DNA of 64,000 nt, taken from assembly GCA_021604565.1 (NCBI GenBank), contig BQJF01000014.1:1-64000 (forward strand), read 5' to 3'. The notes under the pieces are model-generated. The model saw only the letters and a list, made by a program, of their open reading frames with translations. It was not told where the DNA came from and did no database searches. This DNA comes from Minwuia thermotolerans (GTDB taxonomy: Bacteria > Pseudomonadota > Alphaproteobacteria > Minwuiales > Minwuiaceae). Each line of letters starts with the position of its first letter. Positions within the stretch are counted from its first letter, which is position 1. A program made the translations under genes and the position numbers. This document shows positions 46,010 through 55,352 of the stretch, piece by piece.

Positions 46010-46792
46010 TTACCGCCGGACGGCCAGCGCCTCCACCGGCAGCCCGTTGCCGCGCCAGGCCGTATAGAGCTCCAGCGCCAGATAATCATCGGAGCCGAGC
46101 GCATCGGGCTCCGCCAGGCGCTGGTCATCGCAGAACTGAAATCGGCGGTGCACGGAACCGACTTCGCCCCAGCGCAGCAGGTAGCCGGGCAGGCCATTGG
46201 TCTGCCCTTGCGTCAGTTGCTCCCCCCGCAACCAGAGACCGACCCGTTCGTCGTGGCACTGGAAGCAGGCCAGGTTCATCTGACCCCGTCGTTCGGTGTA
46301 GAGCGCCCGCCCCCGGTCGAAGAAGCGCCGGGCGGCACCATCGATCCGCACGGCCATCGGCATCCCGTCGGAGCGTTCGCGCACGGCGAGCATCAGCGAC
46401 AGCAACGCCTCCGACCCCAGCCCCAGCGCGGGTGCCGACATGCGCAGCGTCCGGCACCGGTTGATCTGTCCCTCCAGCGCGGTCAACGCCCCCTCGACGA
46501 CCTTCGGAAACGTAGTGGCCGCACTGCGAAGATCATCTGCACCGTGACAGTCCGCGCACGACTTTCCCGCCTCTCCCTCGACCCGATCGAACGCGGCCTG
46601 CCCGCGCTCCAGCCAGAACAGGGCCGGGTTGGCGAAGCTGTCACGCTGCATCTGCTTCACCGCAGGGGTTGCCAGCGCATGCCCTGATACGGGCGGCGCG
46701 GGACGGTCGGGCATGTCTTCCGCCATTGCCGGACGGGCTGGCGTGAACCAGATAGAAGCCGAGACCAGCAGCGCGAGGAGGAACCCGTTCAT
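46010..46792 (-). CDS. SoxA-like diheme cytochrome c, orphan
   Basis: The 260-residue exported cytochrome has a signal peptide cleaved after about A24 (ARPAMA). Two CXXCH sites are present, C79-H83 (CADCH) and C176-H180 (CFQCH), along with the SoxA-type Cys113 in INRCRTL and the putative active-site Cys221 in RRFQFCDDQ, which carries a persulfide and ligates heme in SoxA. The N-terminus SGHALATPAVKQMQRDSFANPALFW is typical. SoxA works with SoxX, SoxYZ and SoxB in thiosulfate oxidation, but none of these is in the window. The start codon shares two bases with the start of a divergent VOC gene. Confidence 0.9.
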   Translation of the reverse strand: MNGFLLALLVSASIWFTPARPAMAEDMPDRPAPPVSGHALATPAVKQMQRDSFANPALFWLERGQAAFDRVEGEAGKSCADCHGADDLRSAATTFPKVVEGALTALEGQINRCRTLRMSAPALGLGSEALLSLMLAVRERSDGMPMAVRIDGAARRFFDRGRALYTERRGQMNLACFQCHDERVGLWLRGEQLTQGQTNGLPGYLLRWGEVGSVHRRFQFCDDQRLAEPDALGSDDYLALELYTAWRGNGLPVEALAVRR

Positions 46793-47180
46793 GTCACTGA
46801 GTATTGCAAGGATCGATCATGTTGTCCTTCACGTCAGCGAGATGGACCGTGCCCTCCATTTCTACACCCGTGTCCTGGGCTGCGAGGTCGCCCGCACCGT
46901 CGAGAGCATTGGGCTGGTGCAGATGCGTGCCGGGGCCAGCATGATCGACCTGGTTCCTGGCCGCGACCCGGATGCCTCCACACCTGCGGCGCGGAACATG
47001 GATCACTTCTGTGTCCGCGTGGATCCATGGGACGAGACCGCCATTCGCGACCATCTGGCAGCACATGGCGTGACGGCAGGCGAGACCCAGACACGCGTCG
47101 GCGCGGAGGGTGCGGGACCGTCAATCTACCTCACCGATCCGGACGGCAATGTCGTCGAACTGAAAGGTCCGGCGGCCTGA
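46791..47180 (+). CDS. VOC (glyoxalase/dioxygenase superfamily) protein
   Basis: The 129-residue single VOC protein starts ARIDHVVLHVSEMDRALHFYTRVLGCEV and ends IYLTDPDGNVVELKGPAA. Metal ligands are suggested by H10 (RIDHVV), H77 (MDHFCV) and E124 (VVELKG), the usual triad of one VOC module or half of a glyoxalase-type site. It would act as a dimer. A GAGGAGGA site precedes the ATG at 46791. The gene is divergent from soxA and its start codon overlaps that of soxA. The ligand is unknown; resistance proteins, glyoxalases and dioxygenases all share this fold. Confidence 0.87.
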   Translation: MSLSIARIDHVVLHVSEMDRALHFYTRVLGCEVARTVESIGLVQMRAGASMIDLVPGRDPDASTPAARNMDHFCVRVDPWDETAIRDHLAAHGVTAGETQTRVGAEGAGPSIYLTDPDGNVVELKGPAA

Positions 47181-47266
47181 TCGCCATCACCATCCGCGGG
47201 TAAACGCTTTGTTCAGCATGATTGGTTAACGCTACACTCGATTGTACCCTTCAGGCTGGACCTTTC

Positions 47267-49336
47267 ATGACTGAAACACGCGCTTCCGCGATATCCGATG
47301 CCGTAGGCGGTGATCGGCGCCAGATGCGTCGGCGTGCCGGGCTGGCCCTTGTGGCGCTGCTGCTCGTGGCGCTGGTGGCTGTCCTGGGCATTGTCTGGTT
47401 CGCGGACAATGAACGTGACCGCCTGACCTCCGAATGGCAGGTCCGTCTCGGGCTGGTGGCCGACAGTCGGAAGGCGGCCGTTGAGGACTGGCTCAACGAA
47501 CGTCGCGGCGAAGTGCTCCGGCTGGCGGCCAACCGCACCGTGCAGTTCTATCTGGTCGACCTCTCGGACCCCGAACTGCCGCGGGAGGAAACCGACAGCA
47601 GCCGCCAGTACATCGAAGGCCTGATGACGTCGGAGGCGGAGCGTGGCGGCTACCTGCCACCGCGCGGCCAGGTGGCGACGACAGGCCGCGATGTTTCGGC
47701 CCAGGGTGGACTGATCCTGCTTGATGTCAGCAACAACATCGTCGCCCAGACCCCCGGCGCGCCTGATCCGTCATCTCTGCTGCCGGACAGTCTGCGCCCC
47801 GGTCAGGTCAGTGTTTCGCCCCCATTCGCGTCCGGTGATGGCAGGGCCATGATCGCGCTGTTCAGCAGCATCGGCACCCCCGAAGGCAGCGCGGAGGGCG
47901 GGATCGGGCTGCTTGTGGCCATCCGTCCGCTCGGTGACGATTTCTTTCGTCGGCTGGAACAGCCGGGCGACACGACGGGCGGTGCGGAAACCTTTCTGAC
48001 AGACATCGATGATGACCAGATCCGCTATCTCAGCCCTCTCGGTGACGGAACCGCTCCGCTGACGCGCCAGATCCCGGCCTCCATGGTCGAGCAGGCGGTG
48101 GTTGCCCTGCAGGGTACGCCTGCCGGCAGCGGCAGTCTTGTCGGCTATGCCGGTGACGAGGTACTGGCGGTCAGCCGACAGATCATCGGTACCGACTGGA
48201 CACTGATCCGGCAGGTTCCGGCCGATCTGGCCCTGTCGGACGGCATTCGTCGCATATGGATGATCTCCGGCGCCCTGTTGCTGGCGCTTCTGCTGGCTGG
48301 CGTCACGATTGTCGCCGTCTGGCGACATGCGGTCAGCGACCGGCTGGCGGAGGCGGCGAGCAACCTCTCGGTCGCACTGAAGGAATCCGACCGCCTTGGC
48401 CGTCTGCTGCGGAACGTTGCCGACGCCGTCCCCAACGGCATCACGGCAGTTGACCGGGAGGAGAAGGTACTGTTCGGCAATCGCGCCGCCTTCGACCGCA
48501 TCGGCATTCCGGCGCGGGAGGCGGAAGGAATGCCGCTGATCAACCTGCTTGGCCCCGGTGGCAGTGCCCCGCTGCACTCCGCCAACGAGAAGGTCCGGGA
48601 AGGCCACCGGTCGGTACGCTACGTGGATGACCGTGGCACCGGGGCAGACCGTTCCGTGACCCAGCGCATTCACGTGCCACTGGACGACGGCGGCGTACTG
48701 ATCGTCGCCGAGGACATGACCGAGATCGTCGTGGAGCGGGAGGCACGGGCCGCGCAACTGGATGCGCTGGTCAACGTCCTGGTCGATCTGATCGACGCCC
48801 GTGACCGCTACGCCGCGCATCATTCCCAGCGTGTCGCCCGGCTTTCCCGGCGCATGGCAGAGGCGATGGACCTGCCGGCATCGCAGGTCGTGGCGGCGGA
48901 GACGGCGGCCCGCCTGATGAACCTGGGCAAGCTGCGCATCGACCCGGCAATCCTGACCAAGACCGAAGGGCTGACCCCGGATGAACTGGCCGCGATCCGT
49001 GACAGCATCCTGCATTCCGCTGACCTGGTGGAGGGTATTCCCTTCGACGGACCGGTGGTCGAGACCCTGCGGCAGATGCAGGAGCATCTGGACGGCAGCG
49101 GTCGCCCGAACGGGATCGGTGGCGATGACCTGCTGATCCCGGCTCAGGTCGTGTCCCTTGCCAATGCCTATGTCGCGCTGATCAGCGAACGGGCCCATCG
49201 CGCCGCGCGGACGCCCGAACAGGCCCTGGAACAGCTCTGGCCGGAGGCCGAGAAGACCTGGCGGCGCAAAGTGATGGCCGCGCTGGTTCAGGCCAGCGAA
49301 GTGGCCGCGCAGGCGGAGACTGGCGGAGACGACTGA
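47267..49336 (+). CDS. Membrane sensor protein with degenerate HD-GYP domain
   Basis: The 689-residue protein has a membrane helix at about 26-46, a periplasmic dCache-like region (about 50-325), a second helix at about 330-352, a PAS domain (about 383-490), and an HD-GYP-type domain (about 516-660). The HD domain keeps the first histidines (AAHHSQRVARLSRRM) and DGSGRPNG, but the metal pair HD is replaced by MN in RLMNLGK, and GYP reads GRP. Loss of the HD pair and the Tyr suggests reduced or no c-di-GMP hydrolysis, perhaps a binding role. It ends by overlapping the lyase start (TGATG). A TTG at 47222 is an alternative start. Confidence 0.82.
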   Translation: MTETRASAISDAVGGDRRQMRRRAGLALVALLLVALVAVLGIVWFADNERDRLTSEWQVRLGLVADSRKAAVEDWLNERRGEVLRLAANRTVQFYLVDLSDPELPREETDSSRQYIEGLMTSEAERGGYLPPRGQVATTGRDVSAQGGLILLDVSNNIVAQTPGAPDPSSLLPDSLRPGQVSVSPPFASGDGRAMIALFSSIGTPEGSAEGGIGLLVAIRPLGDDFFRRLEQPGDTTGGAETFLTDIDDDQIRYLSPLGDGTAPLTRQIPASMVEQAVVALQGTPAGSGSLVGYAGDEVLAVSRQIIGTDWTLIRQVPADLALSDGIRRIWMISGALLLALLLAGVTIVAVWRHAVSDRLAEAASNLSVALKESDRLGRLLRNVADAVPNGITAVDREEKVLFGNRAAFDRIGIPAREAEGMPLINLLGPGGSAPLHSANEKVREGHRSVRYVDDRGTGADRSVTQRIHVPLDDGGVLIVAEDMTEIVVEREARAAQLDALVNVLVDLIDARDRYAAHHSQRVARLSRRMAEAMDLPASQVVAAETAARLMNLGKLRIDPAILTKTEGLTPDELAAIRDSILHSADLVEGIPFDGPVVETLRQMQEHLDGSGRPNGIGGDDLLIPAQVVSLANAYVALISERAHRAARTPEQALEQLWPEAEKTWRRKVMAALVQASEVAAQAETGGDD

Positions 49337-51813
49337 TGCGCTTGCGGCTGCGGTTGCTGCATCTGGCTATCGGGACGGCACTGTCAGCGGGGCTTGCTGT
49401 CCCCGTTGCGGCGGACGACTGGTATGACCCGCATCAGAATCCGCCCACCCTGCCACGCAGCCTGCAGGACTGGATCACCCCGCAGGGCGGCAAGGAAATG
49501 CGGGAGATGCCGGAAGACAATCTGGTCGCGCTGGAGAACCCGCCTGCCTTCGGTTGGCGCTCCGGTCAGGACCGCTACAGCTTCGAGGTACTGATCGCCC
49601 GCGACGGCGCCCGCTACATGCAGTTCGTGACACAGGCCACGGCCTTCCGGCCCGACCGACCGATGGAGCCGGGCAGATATACCTGGCGGGTGCGGCGGCT
49701 GGATTCCTACGGTCGACCATTGCCCGACGAGAGCAGCCGGGTCGCTGATCCCGAAGGCTGGTCGACGCCGAGGGTCTTTGAAGTTCGCCAGAACGGGATC
49801 GCCCTCTCCGTGCCCCCGGTCTGGGATGCCTTCGACCGTGCCAAGGCGCGCAAGCGCCCCCGATCACTGCCTGCCGACCCCGCAAGCGGGCGGTTCAACC
49901 CTGCGCGGCTGACCCAGGCACAGTGGCAGGTGTTCGAGACCGTCGCCCGCCGCTTCGTGAAGGAGGCACCGGAAGCCGATGCCTTCGCCCGGCGGCGCAG
50001 CAACGGCAGCCGCTCCGCACTGCGCCAGATCATGCGCAGGATCAATGATGCCCTGGCCGTCGCCACCGTGCATCGGCAGAAGGCGGTGCGCCAGCAGGCG
50101 ACGAAGGTGGCACTGCTGTACCTCGACAATCTGATCGGTGAGAACCCGCTGGGCCGCACCGGCCATGATGGCAATGACCTGCTGAACATCCGGCTGGCAA
50201 AGACCGTGGCCCGCGCCTACGACATCCTGAAGAGCGACATGGACCGTCAGACCCAGCTTCGGGTCCGGCGTCATGTGGAGGACAGGACGCAACCGGCCTT
50301 CGACTATTTCATGCTGAACGATCACGGGAATCTGGAGCAGTTCGCGCTCAGTTCGCACGGGTTCCAGATCATGACCCATGTGCTGGCCATCGCCGCACTG
50401 CTGAGTGGTGATTCCGACCGCGCACGGCTGTGGTTCCGCGACAGCTACCCCCTCATCTCCATGATCGTGACGCCGTGGGGTGGCGGTGATGGCGGCTATT
50501 CCAACGGCGTGAACTATGGCGTCTGGGAATTCGTCAATCACGTCGATAGCTGGGACGTGATCCACAACACCACCGGCTTCCCCTATTTCGATACCGCTTG
50601 GGTACGTAACTTTGCCGAGTTCCTGACCTATTTCGCCCCGCCGGGTGTCGCCTATGCAGGGTTCGGCGACGGCGGCGAGAACCTGCGGCCCGAACTCTGG
50701 TCGGAGGTTGCCCGGCTCTATTCCGAGCGCGGCCGGGGTGCCTTTGCCGATCCGCTGCTCGAAAGCTGGCAAACCCATCTGGAGGCCCGGACCGGCACGG
50801 CCGTGCCCCTGACCAACGCCCTGCTGTGGCCACGTCTGTTCAGCGATCACAGCGACAGCCCCGATCGCGCGCAGCAACTGGATGCCATCCCCGATGCGGC
50901 GATCTTCCCCGACATCGGCTGGGGCGTGATCCATACCGACATCAGTGATCCGGAACGTTATTCGATCCTCTTCAAGTCGAGCCAGTTCGGCTCCTTCAGT
51001 CACAGTCACGCCGACCAGAACGCCTTCACCATCATGGGCAGGGGGCATCCATTGCTGCTCGACAGCGGCTACTACGACGACTACCGCTCGAAACATCATG
51101 ATGGCTGGACCCGCCGGACACGGGCGCACAACGCCATCACCTTCGATGGCGGCAAGGGTCAGCCCATTGACGATCCGGGTGCCAAGGGCCGACTGCTGGG
51201 ATACTGGCGCTGCGGCGGCGCGGTGGTCATGCGCGGTGACGCATCCGGCGCCTATGGCCAGGGCATCAGCCGCGCCCTGCGGACGCTGATCTCCCTGCCT
51301 GGCGGGCGGGTGCTCGTCGCCGACCGGATGGTTGCCGACAGCGCGCGGAAGTGGGAATGGAACTTCCATGCTGCCGAGCCGCTGAGCAACGCCGACCAGG
51401 ATTTCGCTGTTGTGCAGAATGGTGCTTCCCGCGCCGCCATTCAGGTGCTTGCCGGACCGGAGCTGACCCTGGCGCAGTCGAAGGGCTTCCCGTTTCCCGC
51501 CAAGACAAAGAACGGCATCGTCCCCGTCGACCAGTTCCACGCCGCCTTCACCAGCCGCCAAGCCGCGCCGTCACTCGACATGCTGACCCTGATAGATCTG
51601 GACCGCGACCGTCGGGCCACCGACGCCACGGCACGACTGACGGGCAACGGTCGGATCAGTTTCACGGTCGGGCGCTACACCGGCAGCATCGACAATGGCG
51701 AAGTCAGCCTGAGCATCGACGGTGTGGCGGTTGACCCGTCAGCCTGTGCCGTTCCACCTCCCCAACAGGTGGCCCCGCAAACCGTGAAACTGCGCCTCGG
51801 CGGCCGGAAATAG
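49336..51813 (+). CDS. Secreted heparinase II/III-like polysaccharide lyase
   Basis: The 825-residue exported protein has a signal peptide (cleavage near VAA, residue 26), an N-terminal alpha/alpha toroid resembling DUF4962 (about 170-420) and a heparinase II/III-like beta-sandwich region (about 520-690). The catalytic-type motifs are NLEQFALSSHGFQ (about 335), FGSFSHSHADQNAF (about 552-565) and LDSGYYDDYRSKHHDGWTRRTRAHNAITFDGG. Such enzymes cleave uronic-acid polysaccharides by beta-elimination. The polymer is unknown. It is coupled to the sensor by a one-base stop/start overlap (TGATG) and converges on the exported operon at 51866. A helper role in matrix remodelling is inferred. Confidence 0.83.
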   Translation: MRLRLRLLHLAIGTALSAGLAVPVAADDWYDPHQNPPTLPRSLQDWITPQGGKEMREMPEDNLVALENPPAFGWRSGQDRYSFEVLIARDGARYMQFVTQATAFRPDRPMEPGRYTWRVRRLDSYGRPLPDESSRVADPEGWSTPRVFEVRQNGIALSVPPVWDAFDRAKARKRPRSLPADPASGRFNPARLTQAQWQVFETVARRFVKEAPEADAFARRRSNGSRSALRQIMRRINDALAVATVHRQKAVRQQATKVALLYLDNLIGENPLGRTGHDGNDLLNIRLAKTVARAYDILKSDMDRQTQLRVRRHVEDRTQPAFDYFMLNDHGNLEQFALSSHGFQIMTHVLAIAALLSGDSDRARLWFRDSYPLISMIVTPWGGGDGGYSNGVNYGVWEFVNHVDSWDVIHNTTGFPYFDTAWVRNFAEFLTYFAPPGVAYAGFGDGGENLRPELWSEVARLYSERGRGAFADPLLESWQTHLEARTGTAVPLTNALLWPRLFSDHSDSPDRAQQLDAIPDAAIFPDIGWGVIHTDISDPERYSILFKSSQFGSFSHSHADQNAFTIMGRGHPLLLDSGYYDDYRSKHHDGWTRRTRAHNAITFDGGKGQPIDDPGAKGRLLGYWRCGGAVVMRGDASGAYGQGISRALRTLISLPGGRVLVADRMVADSARKWEWNFHAAEPLSNADQDFAVVQNGASRAAIQVLAGPELTLAQSKGFPFPAKTKNGIVPVDQFHAAFTSRQAAPSLDMLTLIDLDRDRRATDATARLTGNGRISFTVGRYTGSIDNGEVSLSIDGVAVDPSACAVPPPQQVAPQTVKLRLGGRK

Positions 51814-51865
51814 ACCGTTCTGCTGCTTGATCGCATCACCGGCCCAATCTCCCACCCGGCCATGA

Positions 51866-54124
51866 TCAGAACACCTGTTCGACGCTCCATCGTGTCTGGC
51901 CCGGCGGCGGGAAGCGTCCGGCATACTGCAGTTCGATACGCACGGTGCCATCCGTCCTGCGCGGCAGGCCGAGGCGCAGCGTTCCCTCCGGCGTGCGCCA
52001 TTCGCTGATGCGGATCAGTTCGTTGCTGTTGATCTGCTGCACAAAATCGGCACCGAACTCGCCACGCTCGAATACCTCCGGCGTGCCATAGCGCTGGATC
52101 AGGATGCGCTGGATGTCCTGAAACACCTGCTGCACGCCAATGGGATCGCCAGTCGCCACCAGATCGAAGACTGCTGCGGTTTTCACCAGACGCGCCCCGT
52201 CATGCAGCAGGGCGATCCGTTGCGGATTGGCGACCTGCGGCAGATAGGCCGCCTGATAGACAACCGCGCCGGGCTGTTCGACACCGCCGCTGATCCCGGC
52301 GGCCTGCAAGCGCCCGCGCGCTTCTGCCAGCGGCATCCCCGGGGTCAGGTCGATCAGGTCCAGCTCCGCCGGAAAATTGCCTTCTGCAATGGGTATCAGC
52401 GATGGGGAGACGGCGGCCTGTGCGGCCTGCCGGTCCTCTGCCGTCGCCTTCTGGAACGCCAGTGTATAGAAGACGCCCACCCGATAGGCCGACGTGAATC
52501 CGCCCGGTTCCGGCTGGCGATGAAACAGATCCACCGAGGTGCCGAAACTGTGCGGGCCGGTGCGGTAGGAATAGTTGGCGGACAGGGTATGCGCCACCGT
52601 CTCGAGCACGTTGTTGCCTTCCTGATCCTGGAACAGAAAGCGGTAGTTGGCATTCAGCGAATGGTTGCCGCGAAACATGTTCGCCGCCAGCGTGGCCCCG
52701 AAGTCGGCCTCGTCATTGCCCGCGCCCTTGATCAGCCGCCAAAGCAGGCCCGGCGTCACGCTGCCGCGAAACCCGCCCAGTTCCAGACCATGGGTCGCGT
52801 TCAGCGCCACCTCCCGCGTCGTCGCCAGCGTGTTGGCAACCTGATCGTCGGCATGCTGGTAGAACAGGTTGGCCCGCCCGGTCCAGCCGCTGGCAATCGG
52901 CGCCGAGAGGCCGAGTCGGGATGAGGCCGTCAGGGTCTCGGTGGTATTGTTGTCGTTCTCCACATCCTGCAGGAAGCTGTCCCAGGTCATGGAGACGGTG
53001 CGGCTGTCGCTCAACCGGACGGGGCCACTGACCGTCACGCCCGCAACCTGGGTGTCGGTGCTGTTGGCGCGGGTGAAGGCGTCGGTGAACCGTTGCAGGC
53101 GACCACGCAGCGCCAGCCCGTTCTCCAGCCGGTATCCGGCCCGCAGGTCGAACGTGCGGCGGTCGGAGGAGACGACACCACCATTCGGCTGGAACTCTGC
53201 CCCGGTCTGGTCGAAGCGGAAGCTGTAGGTCAGTGGAGAGCTTTCAGAGCGACCACTGACCTGCGCCAGCATCGAATAGTCCAGCGCGTCGGTCTGACCG
53301 GCGCCACCATTGCCGATGTCCCCGTTCAGCAGCGCCATCTCGCCCTCGAAACTGAGGATCTGGCTGCCGACCCGCCGGTCATGCGCCCCGGCAAAACTGC
53401 CGGTGACCTGATTGCGGTCAGGGGTGGCACCATCAGCCTGACGGAAGCCATGAACCAGGCTGAACGACCAGGTGCTGCCCCCGTTCTCCGTCAGCCAGGA
53501 CGCACCGTTGAAATAGTCGTCGAACCAGTTCTCGAAGGCACTGCCGACATAGGTCTGCTGATTGGAACCGGAACTGAACTGCAGGGAATGGGTGCCGTCG
53601 AGCCATCCGACCTGGGGCTGCAACTCAAGCTGCCCGCCCTTCAGCGCACGCTGCAGGGTCCGGAAGCTGTAGAAACCGAAGAAGTCACCAGCCTCCGCAC
53701 GCAGCGGAACCGATCCGTCGCCCTTGGTCCAGGTCAGATTCGCCCGCTCCGGCACGATGCCGCGATTTGCGGAGCGAAACTCGGAACTGTTCACCACGCC
53801 ATCGAAGCTACCGCGCAGGAAGTTCCAGGGAGAGTAGCGCCGCTCCAGATTCAGGTGCACCTCGTCGAAGAAATTGAAGGCATTGTCCGGATTGGGGTTG
53901 GCGCTGGCGTCACCGGCGACACCCGACTGTTCCGCCCGAAACGTGTTGGTGCCATCGATCCGCCACTCAGGCAGGGGATCGCCATACTGGCCGATCTCCA
54001 CCACGTCCTGCGCGGTTGCCTCGTCCTGCACGGCAACGAAGGCTCCGACTGTGCCCGTAAGCAACAGCGCACACCACCCCAGCCCCTGCCATCCCGACCT
54101 CATGCGCGCCCCCGCATCCGTCAT
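51866..54124 (-). CDS. Putative outer-membrane beta-barrel with C-terminal domain (unrecognised)
   Basis: The 752-residue protein has a signal peptide (hydrophobic core WCALLLTGTVGAFVAV, cleavage near ATA, about 39) and then a run of alternating hydrophobic/aromatic strands to about residue 565, such as LTYSFRFDQTGAEF, RTFDLRAGYRLENG and SYRTGPHSFGTSVDLFHRQ, typical of an outer-membrane barrel. The last barrel strand, YRVGVFYTLAFQ, is followed by a soluble domain (about 590-752) with alpha-beta character. The protein ends in Phe. ATG 54124 overlaps the upstream stop (ATGA). I do not recognise the family. It is the last gene of the exported operon. Confidence 0.75.
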   Translation of the reverse strand: MTDAGARMRSGWQGLGWCALLLTGTVGAFVAVQDEATAQDVVEIGQYGDPLPEWRIDGTNTFRAEQSGVAGDASANPNPDNAFNFFDEVHLNLERRYSPWNFLRGSFDGVVNSSEFRSANRGIVPERANLTWTKGDGSVPLRAEAGDFFGFYSFRTLQRALKGGQLELQPQVGWLDGTHSLQFSSGSNQQTYVGSAFENWFDDYFNGASWLTENGGSTWSFSLVHGFRQADGATPDRNQVTGSFAGAHDRRVGSQILSFEGEMALLNGDIGNGGAGQTDALDYSMLAQVSGRSESSPLTYSFRFDQTGAEFQPNGGVVSSDRRTFDLRAGYRLENGLALRGRLQRFTDAFTRANSTDTQVAGVTVSGPVRLSDSRTVSMTWDSFLQDVENDNNTTETLTASSRLGLSAPIASGWTGRANLFYQHADDQVANTLATTREVALNATHGLELGGFRGSVTPGLLWRLIKGAGNDEADFGATLAANMFRGNHSLNANYRFLFQDQEGNNVLETVAHTLSANYSYRTGPHSFGTSVDLFHRQPEPGGFTSAYRVGVFYTLAFQKATAEDRQAAQAAVSPSLIPIAEGNFPAELDLIDLTPGMPLAEARGRLQAAGISGGVEQPGAVVYQAAYLPQVANPQRIALLHDGARLVKTAAVFDLVATGDPIGVQQVFQDIQRILIQRYGTPEVFERGEFGADFVQQINSNELIRISEWRTPEGTLRLGLPRRTDGTVRIELQYAGRFPPPGQTRWSVEQVF

Positions 54125-54624
54125 CCCTCGATTTCCTGGAACTCCATCACGAAGTCATTGGTTCCGGTCAGCACGACGAAACCCAGCGTCTGATCCGTGA
54201 ACTCGATCCGTGTCCGGACGGTGGCCGAGACCGTGCTGACGATACGACGCTCGCCATCATCGGTCGTCAGCCTGGCCTGCAGCACGGTCTGCACGCCCTG
54301 CACCGCCTGGATCTTCAGTACCGCATCGCGCGGTACCTTGATGTCCTGGTTCTCCACCAGCCGGGCGCGGTCAACGAAGTCGTCGGCGACATAGCTGCCC
54401 TGGTTGCCGGAGTTCCAGTCGCGCGCGAAATCGGCCAGAAACCGCTCCACCTCTACCCGTGGCACCGGGTTCACACGGGCGACCCGCACCGCGCCCGTGG
54501 GCAACAGGGCCGCGGACTGGTCAGGCGTCTGGATGCGGTTGAGCCGCCGCAGTTCCCGTGCCTCCAGCAAGGTCGACGTGAACAGGATGCTCAGGATCAG
54601 AAGAATGCCGGTCTTTCCCATCAT
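54121..54624 (-). CDS. Small exported protein, operon member (unrecognised)
   Basis: This 167-residue protein has a signal peptide or N-terminal membrane helix (MMGKTGILLILSILFTSTLL), then a mature region with FLADFARDWNSGNQGSYVADDFVDRARL and DAVLKIQAVQGVQTVLQARLTTDDG. The pattern of helices followed by strands could be an NTF2-like (SnoaL) fold, but I would not assign it. It overlaps both neighbours by four bases, so it is made in step with them. Likely periplasmic and possibly a chaperone or assembly factor for the barrel. Function unknown. Confidence 0.75.
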   Translation of the reverse strand: MMGKTGILLILSILFTSTLLEARELRRLNRIQTPDQSAALLPTGAVRVARVNPVPRVEVERFLADFARDWNSGNQGSYVADDFVDRARLVENQDIKVPRDAVLKIQAVQGVQTVLQARLTTDDGERRIVSTVSATVRTRIEFTDQTLGFVVLTGTNDFVMEFQEIEG

Positions 54625-55352
54625 GCCACCTGCTGGATTGCATTGACGGTAAAGCTGAACTCACCCCCGCCCAGCGCGGACACCGTCACCGTGATCTGGA
54701 CTGTAAAGCCGTTCGTCGCCTTGACCGTGACCGTGGTCGGCACGTCGAGCGGGACATCGACATCGATTGCGCCGGGTGGATCGAACTCGAACAGGCCGAC
54801 GAGCCTGTCGGGAAACACCTCCGCCGCCGTGAAGTCGGCACCACCATTGGCCGGGATCTGTGCAATCAGGGCCGAACCCGTGCTGCCGTCAGCCACGACT
54901 GTGCAGTCGCCGTTGTTGGGGTCGATATCCAGCGATGCAAAGCGGAAGTCGGGCGGTGCCGTGCCGCTGGCCTGCATCTGCACCGTGACGCCCTGGCAAT
55001 TGGCGAGTCCGTCGCCACCGCCGTCATTGTTGTTGTTGCCCTGATTGGCATTCACGGCATCTTCCAGGTCGGCGAACACCTGGCCGTTGTTGTTGCGCAC
55101 CGGGTCGATCTGGTTCAGCGGGTTGTTGCCGTTGATGATCGTGACCTGCTTCAGCACCCGGCTGACGAACTGCCTGTTCGTCTGCAGCGGAGTCACGTTG
55201 TTGCCGCCGGTTCCGGGAGCCACGATCCTGATCGAGGTCTTTCCGCTGCCGACACTGATCGCGTTGCCCTGGGCAATGGCCTCACCACCACCAAGCAGCA
55301 GAACAGCGAACGCGCCGGCGGCAAGGGACTTCTTCAGCAGAGCTCTGCCCAT
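54621..55352 (-). CDS. Exported asparagine-rich protein, operon member (unrecognised)
   Basis: The protein of about 243 residues has a signal peptide cleaved near AIAQG (residue 28), an asparagine/glycine-rich stretch (NANQGNNNNDGGGDG, about 102-117), two cysteines (NCQG and DCTV) that could pair, and a C-terminal beta-rich half (VDVPLDVPTTVTVKATNG, then VTVSALGGGEFSFTVNA). It has the look of a secreted subunit or fibre protein. The start is ATG 55352 (TGATG) or GTG 55355 (GTGA), both overlapping the upstream stop; its own stop overlaps the next start by four bases. I do not recognise a family. Confidence 0.78.
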   Translation of the reverse strand: MGRALLKKSLAAGAFAVLLLGGGEAIAQGNAISVGSGKTSIRIVAPGTGGNNVTPLQTNRQFVSRVLKQVTIINGNNPLNQIDPVRNNNGQVFADLEDAVNANQGNNNNDGGGDGLANCQGVTVQMQASGTAPPDFRFASLDIDPNNGDCTVVADGSTGSALIAQIPANGGADFTAAEVFPDRLVGLFEFDPPGAIDVDVPLDVPTTVTVKATNGFTVQITVTVSALGGGEFSFTVNAIQQVA

